61,184 nucleotides of DNA from Streptomyces longwoodensis. Its GTDB lineage: Bacteria > Actinomycetota > Actinomycetes > Streptomycetales > Streptomycetaceae. The position numbers and the translations under genes are program-made. The stretch is taken from contig NZ_KQ948565.1 in NCBI RefSeq assembly GCF_001514125.1, positions 137,785-198,968 on the forward strand, written 5' to 3'. Below the pieces are notes generated by a model. The model was not told the origin of the DNA. It did not search any database and was given only the letters and a program-made list of their open reading frames with translations. Position 1 is the first letter of the stretch; each line of letters starts with the position of its first letter. Positions 32,380 through 41,056 of this stretch are shown in pieces.

Positions 32380-33285
32380 GTGAACCTCCCAGAACTCGGC
32401 GCCTTCCTCAGGACGCGCCGCGACCGCATCCGCCCGGCCGAGGTCGGTCTCCCCCAGGGCCCGCGCCGGCGCGTCCCCGGGCTGCGCCGCGAGGAGGTGG
32501 CCCAGCTGGCGGGACTGTCGGCCGACTACTACACCGAGCTGGAACGCGGCAGCGCGAAGAACGGCGTACAGCCCTCGGCCCAGACCCTGGCCGCCCTCGC
32601 CCGGGCCCTGCGCCTGAACGGCGACGAGCGCGACCACCTGTTCCACCTGGCCGAACGGCCGGTCCCGCCATCGGCACACGGATCGTCGACCCACGTGCAG
32701 CCGGCGCTCCTCGGACTGCTGGACCGGCTGTCCAACACCCCCGCGCGCGTCATCACCGACCTGCACGAAACCCTGGCGGAGAACGACCTGGCCCTGGCCC
32801 TGCTCGGCCCGTCCCCGGCACGCCGCGGCCCGGCGGCGAGCTTCGTGTACCGCTGGTTCACCGACCCGCAGGCGCGCGACAGGTATCCGTCCGAGGACCA
32901 CCCGCGCCACTCCCGGGTGTTCGTGGCCGACCTGCAGGCGGCGGCTGCCCGCCGCGGCCGGGACCCGGAGGTCACGAGGATGATCGCCGTGCTGCGCCGC
33001 CGCAGCGAGGAGTTCGCGGCCCTCTGGGACACCCACGACGTCGGGGTGCGCCGCATGGACCACAAGAAGATCGTCCATCCCACGCTCGGCGTCATCGAAC
33101 TCGACTGCCACAACCTCCTCAGCGAGGACGGCCGCCAGCGCCTGCTGTGGTTCACCGCCCCACCCGGAACCCGCGGAGCCGAGCAACTGGAGCTGCTGTC
33201 CGTGATAGGCACCCAGGAGCTGGGTGTCACCGGGGGCATGGCGCCGGAGGGGTCGCCTGCGGCGGAATCCGGATCGCAGCACTGA
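32380..33285 (+). CDS. XRE-family regulator with MmyB-like ligand domain
   Basis: 301 residues. HTH: RTRRDRIRPAEVGLPQGPRR, then VPGLRREEVAQLAGLSADYY and TELERGSAKNGVQPSAQTLA, the hallmark of this actinobacterial group. The C-terminal domain (SFVYRWFTDPQARDRYPSED, HPTLGVIELDCHNLLSEDGR) is the MmyB-like PAS fold that binds fatty acids in MmyB. It probably represses the divergent SDR-tautomerase genes. Start GTG at 32380 has GGAGGG immediately before it, an unusually short spacing. Confidence 0.88.
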   Translation: MNLPELGAFLRTRRDRIRPAEVGLPQGPRRRVPGLRREEVAQLAGLSADYYTELERGSAKNGVQPSAQTLAALARALRLNGDERDHLFHLAERPVPPSAHGSSTHVQPALLGLLDRLSNTPARVITDLHETLAENDLALALLGPSPARRGPAASFVYRWFTDPQARDRYPSEDHPRHSRVFVADLQAAAARRGRDPEVTRMIAVLRRRSEEFAALWDTHDVGVRRMDHKKIVHPTLGVIELDCHNLLSEDGRQRLLWFTAPPGTRGAEQLELLSVIGTQELGVTGGMAPEGSPAAESGSQH

Positions 33286-33336
33286 CTCGCGGTGCAAGAA
33301 GCCGACGCGTGAACGGGCGAGAGTCAGGCTGTCGGC

Positions 33337-34509
33337 TCACAACGCGCAAGTGGCGGAGATGACGAAGTCGACGACGTCATGGGTGTCGGTGCGGCCACGG
33401 AAGGCAGCGCGCTGGCGGTCGGCGCCGCTTCCTTCGGTGCGCAGGCGCTGCCACTGCTCGCGTACCAGGTCGAGGTCCTCGTGCCGGCGCAGTGCCGGGG
33501 TGATGGTGTGCAGCAGCCGCTCGACGAGTGCGGTCTGGGGTTCCAGGCGGCCGGTCAGCGGGTCGATGCCGTGGCCGGCCAGTCCGTCGCGTGCCGCGCG
33601 CCAACAGGCCGCACGGAGGAGTTCGGGTGCCGGGCGCGGGGCCGGCTCTGCGGCGCGGAGAGCGGTGAGGGCGGTGGCGGTCAGGGCGCGGACAACGGCG
33701 GCAAGCAGAAGGGTGTCGTGAGGGGTGAGAGCGGCGTCGGCGACGCGGACCTCGATGGTGGGCAGGTGGTGGGAGGGGCGGATGTCCCAGTACAGGCCGC
33801 CGCGGTCGATGAGCGCTTCTGCTTCGAGGAGGGTGCCGACAAGGTCGTCGAAGTGGGCGGGTGATTCGAAGTAGGGGGGCGGGCCGGAGACCGGCCAGCG
33901 TCCCCAGGTCATGGTGCGCCAGCTGGCGTATCCGGTGTCCCGGCCGCCTTCGAAAGGGGAGTTCGCACTCAAGGCGGTAAGGGCCGGCAGCCAGGGGCGC
34001 AGACGGTTGCTGACATGGACGGCGTCGCGGGGGTCAGGCAGGCCGACGTGGATGTGGCAGGCGCACACGGTCTGCTCATCGTCCAGGGCGCGGAAGTGGG
34101 CGGCGCTTCGTGCGTAGCGGGTGCCGGGTGTGATCGGGACGGGGTCTGTCCGGCCGAGGACGGGGGTGCCGGTGGAGGCGATGCGCAGGCCCAGGCGGGC
34201 GGCGGCGCGGGCGGCCGCTGTCCTGGTGGCGCGGATCTGGTCGTCGGCTTCCTTCAGGCAGGTGTGCGGGTCCGTGCGCAGTTCTACCTGGTATCGGGTC
34301 AGTTCCGGGCCTACCCGGTCACCGAGATCACCTGCTGCCTCGCCCACCAGCTCAAGACCGCGTGGGCTGAGGGTCCGGCTGTCCGGTTCGATCAGGAGGA
34401 ACTCTTCTTCGATCCCGACGGTGAGAGGGGCAGGGGCATGGTCTGTTCCGGTGCCGGTTGGCGCGGGGACGTCTGTCGGGGCGAGCTCACTGCGGGATTC
34501 ACTGCTCAT
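33337..34509 (-). CDS. YbdK-type carboxylate-amine ligase (glutamate-cysteine ligase 2 family)
   Basis: 390 residues. The family core is complete: TVGIEEEFLLIEPDSRTLSP, QVELRTDPHTCL, CACHIHVGLPDPRDAVHVSN, SPFEGGRDTGYASWRTMTWG and LYWDIRPSHHLPTIEVRVAD. E. coli YbdK has weak glutamate-cysteine ligase activity; actinobacterial members are mostly uncharacterized, as mycothiol and ergothioneine pathways use other enzymes. A perfect inverted repeat lies just upstream at 34518. It converges with the XRE gene. Confidence 0.88.
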   Translation of the reverse strand: MSSESRSELAPTDVPAPTGTGTDHAPAPLTVGIEEEFLLIEPDSRTLSPRGLELVGEAAGDLGDRVGPELTRYQVELRTDPHTCLKEADDQIRATRTAAARAAARLGLRIASTGTPVLGRTDPVPITPGTRYARSAAHFRALDDEQTVCACHIHVGLPDPRDAVHVSNRLRPWLPALTALSANSPFEGGRDTGYASWRTMTWGRWPVSGPPPYFESPAHFDDLVGTLLEAEALIDRGGLYWDIRPSHHLPTIEVRVADAALTPHDTLLLAAVVRALTATALTALRAAEPAPRPAPELLRAACWRAARDGLAGHGIDPLTGRLEPQTALVERLLHTITPALRRHEDLDLVREQWQRLRTEGSGADRQRAAFRGRTDTHDVVDFVISATCAL

Positions 34510-34517
34510 AGTGATGA

Positions 34518-34534
34518 CACTGTCTCAGACAGTG
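34518..34534. promoter_or_regulatory. Inverted repeat upstream of the YbdK-type gene
   Basis: CACTGTCT-C-AGACAGTG, perfect 8-bp arms, nine bases before the ATG at 34509. Position suggests an operator or an mRNA hairpin that limits ribosome access. Confidence 0.55.
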
Positions 34535-34618
34535 GCGGGGTCGGTGTGCGGTAACGGTCTTCGAGACGCTTGAGGCACCGCCGACCCGTCCTGCCCTGGC
34601 TCGCCCACGCAGCCCACG

Positions 34619-35128
34619 TCATGTACTCCGCCTGCCGCGCGCGTGACCGTCTGCGGCGGCGGAGGCGTGGCCGCGGTGACGACGCCGGCGACTCTCGTCG
34701 TCGCGCGAACCGCTGCTGTACGACCGGTTCCAGGCGATCCACAAGGTGAGGGCCGCTCCGACGCCCGTGCCGGCATACTCCCAGGCCGCGTCCGACAGCA
34801 GAGTGGAGCGGTCGGCGACGGCCCAGTCCCGGCCCGCGTACAACGGTATGTCCGTCAGGAGTTCCTCGTCGGCCGCGAAGGGGAGACCGCGGATCTCACC
34901 CTCCCCGCGCTTCCCGTCGGGCAGGCGCCACGCGCCGCGGCACGGACCGCCCGACTCGCAGTGCACGTACCCCTCGGTCTTGGTGTGGTGGCCACCGACG
35001 AACCGGTACGTGTTCTGCGCTGCGAACCACAACGGCACTGCCAGACCACACAGGCAAACCAACAGCACCACCCGGGACCACGGCCTGAGCCCGCTCAGCA
35101 GCTCGGCAGCCCAGGACGACGAGCCCAT
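34619..35128 (-). CDS. Two-helix membrane protein of unknown function
   Basis: 169 residues. Two membrane segments: VLLVCLCGLAVPLWFAAQNT (~22-42) and YAGTGVGAALTLWIAW (~120-136), with an extracytoplasmic loop between them containing a Cys pair (VHCESGGPCRGAW). The Arg-rich tail faces the cytoplasm. DUF-like; not recognised. GAGGTGG precedes the ATG. Confidence 0.68.
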   Translation of the reverse strand: MGSSSWAAELLSGLRPWSRVVLLVCLCGLAVPLWFAAQNTYRFVGGHHTKTEGYVHCESGGPCRGAWRLPDGKRGEGEIRGLPFAADEELLTDIPLYAGRDWAVADRSTLLSDAAWEYAGTGVGAALTLWIAWNRSYSSGSRDDESRRRRHRGHASAAADGHARGRRST

Positions 35129-35371
35129 GCCCCACCACCTCACCGTCCTGGTCCATGACCCGCGGGCGCGGGACAGCAGGCTACCTGAGCACAGCCGCCG
35201 GGACAGGCCGGCCACCGACGTAGAGGGGGTGCGGGGCGACCAGGCAAGAGCCGTCCTGGAGCGGGGCGTTGGTGGCGCGACAAGCTGGCGGCACAGTGCC
35301 CCCGCCGGGGCGCGGAACCGTGACCCGGCCAGGGGGCAAGTGCCCGGCAACCGAGAAGGGACCCGCCCGAC

Positions 35372-35854
35372 ATGACCGACGGCATTCCCGCCGATGCCCA
35401 CGACCGCCTCCTCGCCCGTCTCGGCGAGCTGGAGGACCAGCAGGCGCTGCGCACCCTGATGCTCCGGGCGTGGCGGGCGCTCGACCTCAAGGACTGGGAC
35501 GCCTGGATCAGTTGCTGGTCCGAGGACGCGGTGTTCGAGTTCGAGCCGTGGGGCACCCTGCGTGGCCGGGAGGCCGTCCTGGAGCGCGTGCGGGAGGCCG
35601 AGACCGGCTATCCCGCGATGCAGCACCACATCCTCAACATGTACTTCGAGGTGACGGGCGACCGGGCCCGCGGGTACGGCTACATGTGGTTCCTCGCCGT
35701 CCAGCACGCCGAACGGCCCGACGACCACTTCGCCATGGGCGGCCCGTACCTCTGGGGTTACCGGCGCGGCGCCGACGGCTGGCGCCTCACCGAACAGCGG
35801 CTCGGGGTGAGCTGGACCCGGGGCCAGGACGAGTCGATGGTGCCGCAGCGCTGA
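35372..35854 (+). CDS. SnoaL/NTF2-like protein
   Basis: 160 residues. LEDQQALRTLMLRAWRALDL and DWDAWISCWSEDAVFEFEPW, then GREAVLERVREAET and MQHHILNMYFEVTGDRARGY, are the nuclear-transport-factor-2 fold as found in SnoaL-like cyclases, steroid isomerases and dehydratases. The catalytic residues vary in this fold, so activity is unassigned. GAGAAGGG lies upstream of the ATG. Confidence 0.8.
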   Translation: MTDGIPADAHDRLLARLGELEDQQALRTLMLRAWRALDLKDWDAWISCWSEDAVFEFEPWGTLRGREAVLERVREAETGYPAMQHHILNMYFEVTGDRARGYGYMWFLAVQHAERPDDHFAMGGPYLWGYRRGADGWRLTEQRLGVSWTRGQDESMVPQR

Positions 35855-35869
35855 CGCCCGCCCGTGGGA

Positions 35870-35912
35870 GGGGCGGGGAGCGCGGCGTTGCGTGCCGTGT
35901 ACTCCCCGCCCC
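35870..35912. terminator. Bidirectional terminator at the end of the hemicellulose operon
   Basis: Perfect 11-bp stem GGGGCGGGGAG / CTCCCCGCCCC with a 21-nt loop between the convergent NTF2-like and esterase genes. Confidence 0.75.
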
Positions 35913-35927
35913 GTCCGGTACCGATGG

Positions 35928-37211
35928 TCAAGTGACCGTGCACACCGTGCCGTTCAGGGTGAACGACGTGGGGGCCGAGGTGTTGCCCGTGTGCGTCGCC
36001 TGGAAGCCGATGCCGACGGACGCGCCGGGGGCCAGGAGCGCGTTGTGGGGGGCGTTGCGGGCCGTGACCCGGCCGGAGGCGGGTGTGTAGGTGGCGTTCC
36101 AGCCGGAGGTGATGGTCTGGCCGCCGGGGAGGTCGAAGACCAGGGACCAGCCGTCGACGGGGGTGGTGCCGGTGTTGGTGACGGTGATGTTCGAGGTCAG
36201 GCCGGTGTTCCAGGCGCTGACGGTGTCGGAGACCCGGCAGGTCGACGTCTGCGGCGGCGGGTCGGAGGTCTGGAACTGCGTGAAGAACGTCCACACCACC
36301 TGCGGCACCCAGGTCCTGCCGCTGTCGCCCGGGGCCCCGTCCTGCGGGGCGGCGATGTGCCCCTCGTCGAACGCGGCCCAGGCGACCGGGTGCCCCGCGG
36401 AGCAGCCCGCGTAGGAGGTGACCCGGTGGGTCAGGCTGCCCTGCGCCGGTTCCGGCGGGTTCTGGGGGGTGCAGCCGTTGTTCCTGACGAACCTGTCGCG
36501 CATCGCCCGTCCGCCGGAGATCGCGAGGACGTTGTCCCGCAGGCCGTGCACCCCGAGGTAGGCGATGGGCTGGGTGCCGCCGCTGCAGCCGCTGAGCTCG
36601 CCGCCGCTCTGGACGGCGACCGCGCGGAACACGGTCGCCCGGGAACAGGCGAGCGCGTACGACATGGCGGCGCCGTAGCTGAAGCCCAGGGCGAAGCGCT
36701 GGGTGGTGTCGACGCACAGGTCGGCCTCGATGCGCCGGAGCAGGTCGTCGACGAAGGTGACGTCCTCGCCGCCGGTGTTGGCCCAGCCGTTGTCGAGGCC
36801 CTGGGGGGCCACGAAGATCGTGCTGTTGCCGGCCAGCCGCTGGAGGCCGTAGTAGGCCCAGGTGCCGGTCTCCACGGTGCGGCCGGTGGCGACGTCGGTG
36901 GAGGTGCCGCCCCACCAGTGGAACCCGAGGACCAGCCGGTGGGCGTGGTCGCGGTCGTAACCGTCCGGGATCCGCAGGATGAAGGTGCGGTTCTTGCCGC
37001 CGCTCTGGATGGTCTGCGTGCCGCTCGTGAGCGTGGGGGCCTTGCCGCACCCGGAACTGGCGGCCGCTGCGGAGGCGGGCGCCGCCGCGGTGCGGGCGGC
37101 GGCCGTGGGCGGGGCGTCGGGCCGGCCTTGGCCGAGTGCCGTGCCGCCCATGCCCAGGACGACCAGCACCGCGACCAGGGCGGGCCACAAGAGGCGTTGG
37201 GGCCTTCTCAT
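35928..37211 (-). CDS. Secreted CE1-like esterase (feruloyl esterase/PHB depolymerase family) with CBM2
   Basis: 427 residues. Sec signal peptide, Ala-rich linker, then the esterase domain (~55-305): Ser nucleophile in RFALGFSYGAAMSYALA, Asp in YLGVHGLRDNVLA, His in FDEGHIAAPQDG. The C-terminal ~100 residues are a CBM2: CRVSDTVSAWNTGLTSNITV, WSLVFDLPGGQTITSGWNAT, ending in FTLNGTVCTVT, with the family's terminal Cys pair. Together with the two upstream glycosidases it fits removal of ferulate or other acyl groups from xylan on plant cell walls. Third gene of the operon, 26 bp after the GH43 gene. Confidence 0.85.
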   Translation of the reverse strand: MRRPQRLLWPALVAVLVVLGMGGTALGQGRPDAPPTAAARTAAAPASAAAASSGCGKAPTLTSGTQTIQSGGKNRTFILRIPDGYDRDHAHRLVLGFHWWGGTSTDVATGRTVETGTWAYYGLQRLAGNSTIFVAPQGLDNGWANTGGEDVTFVDDLLRRIEADLCVDTTQRFALGFSYGAAMSYALACSRATVFRAVAVQSGGELSGCSGGTQPIAYLGVHGLRDNVLAISGGRAMRDRFVRNNGCTPQNPPEPAQGSLTHRVTSYAGCSAGHPVAWAAFDEGHIAAPQDGAPGDSGRTWVPQVVWTFFTQFQTSDPPPQTSTCRVSDTVSAWNTGLTSNITVTNTGTTPVDGWSLVFDLPGGQTITSGWNATYTPASGRVTARNAPHNALLAPGASVGIGFQATHTGNTSAPTSFTLNGTVCTVT

Positions 37212-37237
37212 CGCGCTTCCCTTCGGGGGGTGGGGGG

Positions 37238-38623
37238 TCAGGTGACGGCGCGGGTGAACCGCCACCAGTCGATGTTGAGCAGGTAGCCGCTGCCGCCGGT
37301 GAACCGCAGGTACAGGTCCTGGGTCCCGGTCGCCCCGCTGACCGGGCAGGTCACGGTCGTCCAGTTCTGCCAGCCGCCGGTGCCCGGCACGGTGCAGCGG
37401 CCCACGAGCGTCCCGGTCGGGGAGCCCAGGCGCAGTTCCACGGTGCCGCCGGCGCTGCCCGAGGCCACGCGCGCGGTGAAGGAGGAGGCGCCCGCGCCGA
37501 AGGCGACGCCCTTGACCTTGAGGTGGTCACCGTTGTCGATCCAGCCGACGTCCCGGCCGCCCTCGCTCGCCGGTTCGGTCTCGATCCCGGACTCCCAGGC
37601 GATCGTCTCGGCCTCCTGGCGGACGTACGGGTCGAGCGTGCCGACCTGGGGGGCGCCGCTGTTCGTCATGGTGATGAGCGGGAGCGTGCCGTCGGCGTTG
37701 TAGGAGAACCTCTCCACCGCCACCGAGCGGGTGAAGCCGCCGCCGCCCGGCAGGGCGCCGTTGTGGTAGAAGAAGTACGAACCGCCCTTGAAGTCGACGA
37801 CTCCGGGGTGGTTGGTGAAGCTGCTGCCCTGGGTGGGCATGACGGTGCCGCGGTAGGTCCAGGGGCCGGTCGGTCCGGGTGCCGTGGAGTAGGCGATGAA
37901 CTCCGAGCAGCACTTGGCCGCGAACACCAGGTAGTAGAGGCCGTTGCGCTTGTAGACCCAGGGGCCTTCCTCGTACAGCGTGGGGCGGGCGGTGTCGCCG
38001 GTGCGGGTGCCGAACCCCGCGGTGGTGAGCGGGATCCGGTTGACGCCGCCGGAGTAGGAGGTCATGTCGGTGTTCAGGCGGACGTACGACAGGTTCGGGT
38101 TGCCCCAGTACAGGTAGGCCTGCCCGTCGTCGTCGACGAAGACCGTCGGGTCGATCTCGCCGTTCTCCACGAGCGGGTGGCCGAGGGCGTCACGGAACGG
38201 GCCGGTGGGGCTGTCCGAGACGGCCACGCCGATGGCCATCCGGCCGGTGGCGCGGTTCTTCACCGGCACGTACCAGTAGAACCGGCCGCCGCGCTGCACG
38301 GCCTGTCCGGCCCAGGCGTCGGCGGACGCCCAGCTGAAGGTGGCCAGGCTCAACGGGGAGCCGTGGTCGGTCCAGTTGACCATGTCGGCGGACGACCACA
38401 CCCGCCAGTCCTTCATGGTGAAGTAGGTGGAGCCGTCCTCGTCGTGCCCTGTGTAGAGGTAGACCCGTCCGTCGTGGACCAGCGGGGCGGGGTCGGCGGT
38501 GTAGACGTGCTGCACGACCGGGTTGTCCGCCCGCGCGGCGGTGGGATGCAGTGCGGCGGGCACGACGGCGAACGCCAGCAGCAGGCCGGCGGCCGAGGCG
38601 ACCGCGCGGCGCGCGCGCCTCAC
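37238..38623 (-). CDS. Secreted GH43 enzyme with CBM6
   Basis: 461 residues. Sec signal peptide (VASAAGLLLAFAVVPAALHP, cut after ARA). GH43 propeller: base Asp in YTADPAPLVHDGRVYLYTGH, middle Asp in NGEIDPTVFVDDDGQAYLYW and acid Glu in LYEEGPWVYKRNGLYYL. The C-terminal CBM6 begins at YVRQEAETIAWESGI and ends NIDWWRFTRAVT. Family members with this layout act on arabinoxylan. GTG at 38623 overlaps the stop of the GH27 gene (GTGA), so translation is coupled. The longer open frame to 39595 is antisense to nothing known and overlaps GH27 in another frame; it was not used. Confidence 0.88.
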   Translation of the reverse strand: MRRARRAVASAAGLLLAFAVVPAALHPTAARADNPVVQHVYTADPAPLVHDGRVYLYTGHDEDGSTYFTMKDWRVWSSADMVNWTDHGSPLSLATFSWASADAWAGQAVQRGGRFYWYVPVKNRATGRMAIGVAVSDSPTGPFRDALGHPLVENGEIDPTVFVDDDGQAYLYWGNPNLSYVRLNTDMTSYSGGVNRIPLTTAGFGTRTGDTARPTLYEEGPWVYKRNGLYYLVFAAKCCSEFIAYSTAPGPTGPWTYRGTVMPTQGSSFTNHPGVVDFKGGSYFFYHNGALPGGGGFTRSVAVERFSYNADGTLPLITMTNSGAPQVGTLDPYVRQEAETIAWESGIETEPASEGGRDVGWIDNGDHLKVKGVAFGAGASSFTARVASGSAGGTVELRLGSPTGTLVGRCTVPGTGGWQNWTTVTCPVSGATGTQDLYLRFTGGSGYLLNIDWWRFTRAVT

Positions 38624-40266
38624 GGCCGGGTCCACTTCTGGCTCGCCTGGCCGGTGCAGGACCACAGGACCAGCCGGGTGCCGTTCGCGGTGCCGGCGCC
38701 GTCGGCGTCGAGGCACAGGCCGGCGTGGACGTTGCGCACCGATCCGTCGGAGCCGAGGGTCCACTTCTGGTTGTCCTGGCCGTTGCAGGGCCAGGTGATG
38801 ACGCGGGTGCCGTTGGTGGTCCCCTGGTCGTAGGCGTCCAGGCACTTGTCGCCGAAGACGCGGATCTCGCCACCGGCCCAGGTGGTCCACAGCTGGTTGG
38901 CGGCCGTGTGGCAGTCCCAGAGCAGGACGGTGGCCCCGGCCGCGGTGGAGGCCTTGTCCACGTCCGCGCAGCGGCCGGACGCGGTGCCGCGCAGCCGTGC
39001 CGTGGTGGCGGCCAGCGGACTGCCGCCGCTCATCCGGAACGCGGCCACGCCGTGGGCGGGCACGCTCGCCGAGACCTGCCCGGACGTGCTCGACGTGGCG
39101 CCGGACCACAGGTCGGTGAGGGTGAAGGGCCCGCCGGACAGGCCGACCTGGGCGGCCGTGGCGGTGACCGTGGCGGCACTCCCCCCGCGGTTGAACAGGC
39201 CGACCGCTACCGAGCCGTCGGACAGCGGCTTGGCGAACACCTCGGTGTTGCCGTCGTCGCGCACCCTGCGCCCGCCCGCCCCGAGGGAGTCCTGGTCCAC
39301 CGCCAGCAGGCGCGGGTTGCGCAGGACCGCGCTGACGTCGGCGGACATGGTGCGGATGTCGTTGCCGGCCATGAGCGGGGCGCCCAGCAGCGCCCACAGG
39401 GCGAAGTGGGAGCGGGACTCGGTGAGCGACAGGCCGGGGCGGCCGACGACCAGCATGTCCGGGTCGTTCCAGTGTCCGGGGCCCGACTGGGCGGCCAGGG
39501 GGGCGGTGACGTCCAGGACGTTGCCGACGCCCATGGGGTAGCTGTTGGTGTTGCCGTTCTGCCAGATGTCGAGCAGGTCCTCGGTCGTCCGCCACAGGTC
39601 GGCGACCTCGCCCCAGTTGTAGTCGGCGCCGGTGATGGCGTGGAAGCTGTTGGGGTTGATGCTGTAGACGATGGGCCGGCCGGTGGCGCGCAGGGCGTCG
39701 CGCATCAGCGTGAACCGCGCGACCTGTTCGTCACGGGTGCCGCTGGAGGAACACCAGTCGTACTTCAGGTAGTCGACGCCCCAGGAGGCGAACGTGGCCG
39801 CGTCCTGCGCCTCGTGGCCCCTGCTGCCCGTCGAGCCGGGGTAGGCGCCGCTGGTCTGCGCGCAGGTGCGGTCGCCGGGCACCTGGTAGATGCCGAACTT
39901 CAGGCCCTTGCCGTGGATGTAGTCGCCGAGCGCCTTCATGCCGCTCGGGAACTTGGTCGTGTTGGCCCGCAGGGCGCCGGACGCGTCGCGCTGCGGGTCG
40001 AACCAGCAGTCGTCGACCACCACGTACCGGTAGCCGGCGTCCCGCATCCCCGAGGACACCATCGCGTCGGCGGCCGCCCGCACCTGCGCCTCGGTGACCC
40101 CGCAGCCGAAGCTGTTCCAGCTGTTCCAGCCGAGCGGCGGGGTGAGGGCCGGGCTGCCGGGGGCAGCGGAGGCGGTGGAGTGGACGGCGGCCGTGAGGGA
40201 CGCGGTGACCGTCAGCGCGGCGGTCGCCAGGAGGTGGAGGAGTCGTCTGCCTGTTCGTCGGTGCAC
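38620..40266 (-). CDS. Secreted GH27 enzyme (alpha-galactosidase or beta-L-arabinopyranosidase) with CBM13
   Basis: 548 residues. Signal peptide to about residue 35. GH27 barrel: TPPLGWNSWNSFGCGVTEAQ, VVVDDCWFDPQRDASG, nucleophile Asp in DYLKYDWCSSSG, and WNDPDMLVVGRPGLSLTESR. A beta-sandwich and a ricin-type CBM13 follow (~420-548, with QW repeats: NQLWTTW, NQKWTLG, SQKWTRP). Streptomyces GH27-CBM13 proteins include both alpha-galactosidases and beta-L-arabinopyranosidases. GTG at 40266 follows AGGAG; an ATG at 40335 would place the operator at 40286 inside the gene and was rejected. First gene of the operon. Confidence 0.88.
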   Translation of the reverse strand: MHRRTGRRLLHLLATAALTVTASLTAAVHSTASAAPGSPALTPPLGWNSWNSFGCGVTEAQVRAAADAMVSSGMRDAGYRYVVVDDCWFDPQRDASGALRANTTKFPSGMKALGDYIHGKGLKFGIYQVPGDRTCAQTSGAYPGSTGSRGHEAQDAATFASWGVDYLKYDWCSSSGTRDEQVARFTLMRDALRATGRPIVYSINPNSFHAITGADYNWGEVADLWRTTEDLLDIWQNGNTNSYPMGVGNVLDVTAPLAAQSGPGHWNDPDMLVVGRPGLSLTESRSHFALWALLGAPLMAGNDIRTMSADVSAVLRNPRLLAVDQDSLGAGGRRVRDDGNTEVFAKPLSDGSVAVGLFNRGGSAATVTATAAQVGLSGGPFTLTDLWSGATSSTSGQVSASVPAHGVAAFRMSGGSPLAATTARLRGTASGRCADVDKASTAAGATVLLWDCHTAANQLWTTWAGGEIRVFGDKCLDAYDQGTTNGTRVITWPCNGQDNQKWTLGSDGSVRNVHAGLCLDADGAGTANGTRLVLWSCTGQASQKWTRP

Positions 40267-40285
40267 CGGGGCTCCTAGGGCTGCT

Positions 40286-40296
40286 CGAAAGTTTCG
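40286..40296. promoter_or_regulatory. CGAAAGTTTCG operator-like site of the hemicellulose operon
   Basis: Perfect 11-bp palindrome, 20 bp upstream of the GTG. CGAAA-N-TTTCG type sites are known upstream of actinobacterial xylanase and related genes, where they bind a repressor. Position fits repression of all three genes downstream. Confidence 0.72.
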
Positions 40297-40419
40297 TTCG
40301 TGATACCGAACACTGTTCGCGTTGCCGGGCCCCACGGATGATTGGGGAGGAGGATGAACATGTCAACACTGAGATCCGGGCACGTTCGAGAACGCGTGGC
40401 GGGGACTCGCCTCTGCCGC

Positions 40420-41016
40420 TCAGCGGGCGATCGAGATAGCGAACGGCGTGAAGCCGCTCGCCCGGATCACGTGCGGCACGAACAGGATCGCGGCCTCCGT
40501 GGCGCGCGCGGTCCGGATGCCGCCCAGGTCGGTGATCCACTCGGTCCGCCAGCCCAGGTCGACGAGCAGGCCACGGACGGTCTCCTTGGCCTGCGGGTCG
40601 TCGCCGGACAGGAAGGCGTCGGGCGCGTCGGTGAGCGTGGCCGGCGCGGTCATCACCGGGAACAGCATGGTGTTGAGCGTCTTCACCACGGCCGTGTCGG
40701 GCAGCGCCTCCTGCAGGTGCTCCGCCAGGCTCGAGCCCGGGTAGACGAGGTCGGCGGGCAGGCCGTCCGGTCCGTCCACGGTCGCGTTGGAGACGTCGAC
40801 GAGGATCTTGCCGCGCAGCTCCTCGCGCAGCGTGGTGAGCCGGTCCAGCGAGTCGGCGCCCGGGGTGGCGTTGATGACGATCCGCGCGGTGCGGGCCGCC
40901 TCCGCGGCGGCGCCCGGGGTGCGGTCGGCCACCCGCACCTCGTGGCCCGCCCGGGTGAGGGCGGCGGCGAGGGTGCCGCCGACGCGGCCGTTTCCGAGTA
41001 CGGCGATGTCGGTCAT
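40420..41016 (-). CDS. NADPH-dependent F420 reductase-like protein
   Basis: 198 residues. Rossmann fold MTDIAVLGNGRVGGTLAAAL, VINATPGADSLDRL, then VDVSNATVDGPDGLPAD and VKTLNTMLFPVMTAP, which match the F420H2:NADP oxidoreductase-like family. True F420 use is not proven, since many short homologs use only NADP. It follows the IMPase-like gene on the same strand by 40 bp and AAGGA precedes its ATG, so the two form an operon. Confidence 0.82.
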   Translation of the reverse strand: MTDIAVLGNGRVGGTLAAALTRAGHEVRVADRTPGAAAEAARTARIVINATPGADSLDRLTTLREELRGKILVDVSNATVDGPDGLPADLVYPGSSLAEHLQEALPDTAVVKTLNTMLFPVMTAPATLTDAPDAFLSGDDPQAKETVRGLLVDLGWRTEWITDLGGIRTARATEAAILFVPHVIRASGFTPFAISIAR

Positions 41017-41056
41017 GGTGATGGGTCCTTCCGAGGGTGCGGGTCGTGGTGCGGGG

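Noticed and set aside
38624..39595. Longer start for the GH43-CBM6 protein
   Set aside because: Would read through the GH27 gene out of frame; the GTG at 38623 starts a clean signal peptide and overlaps the GH27 stop.
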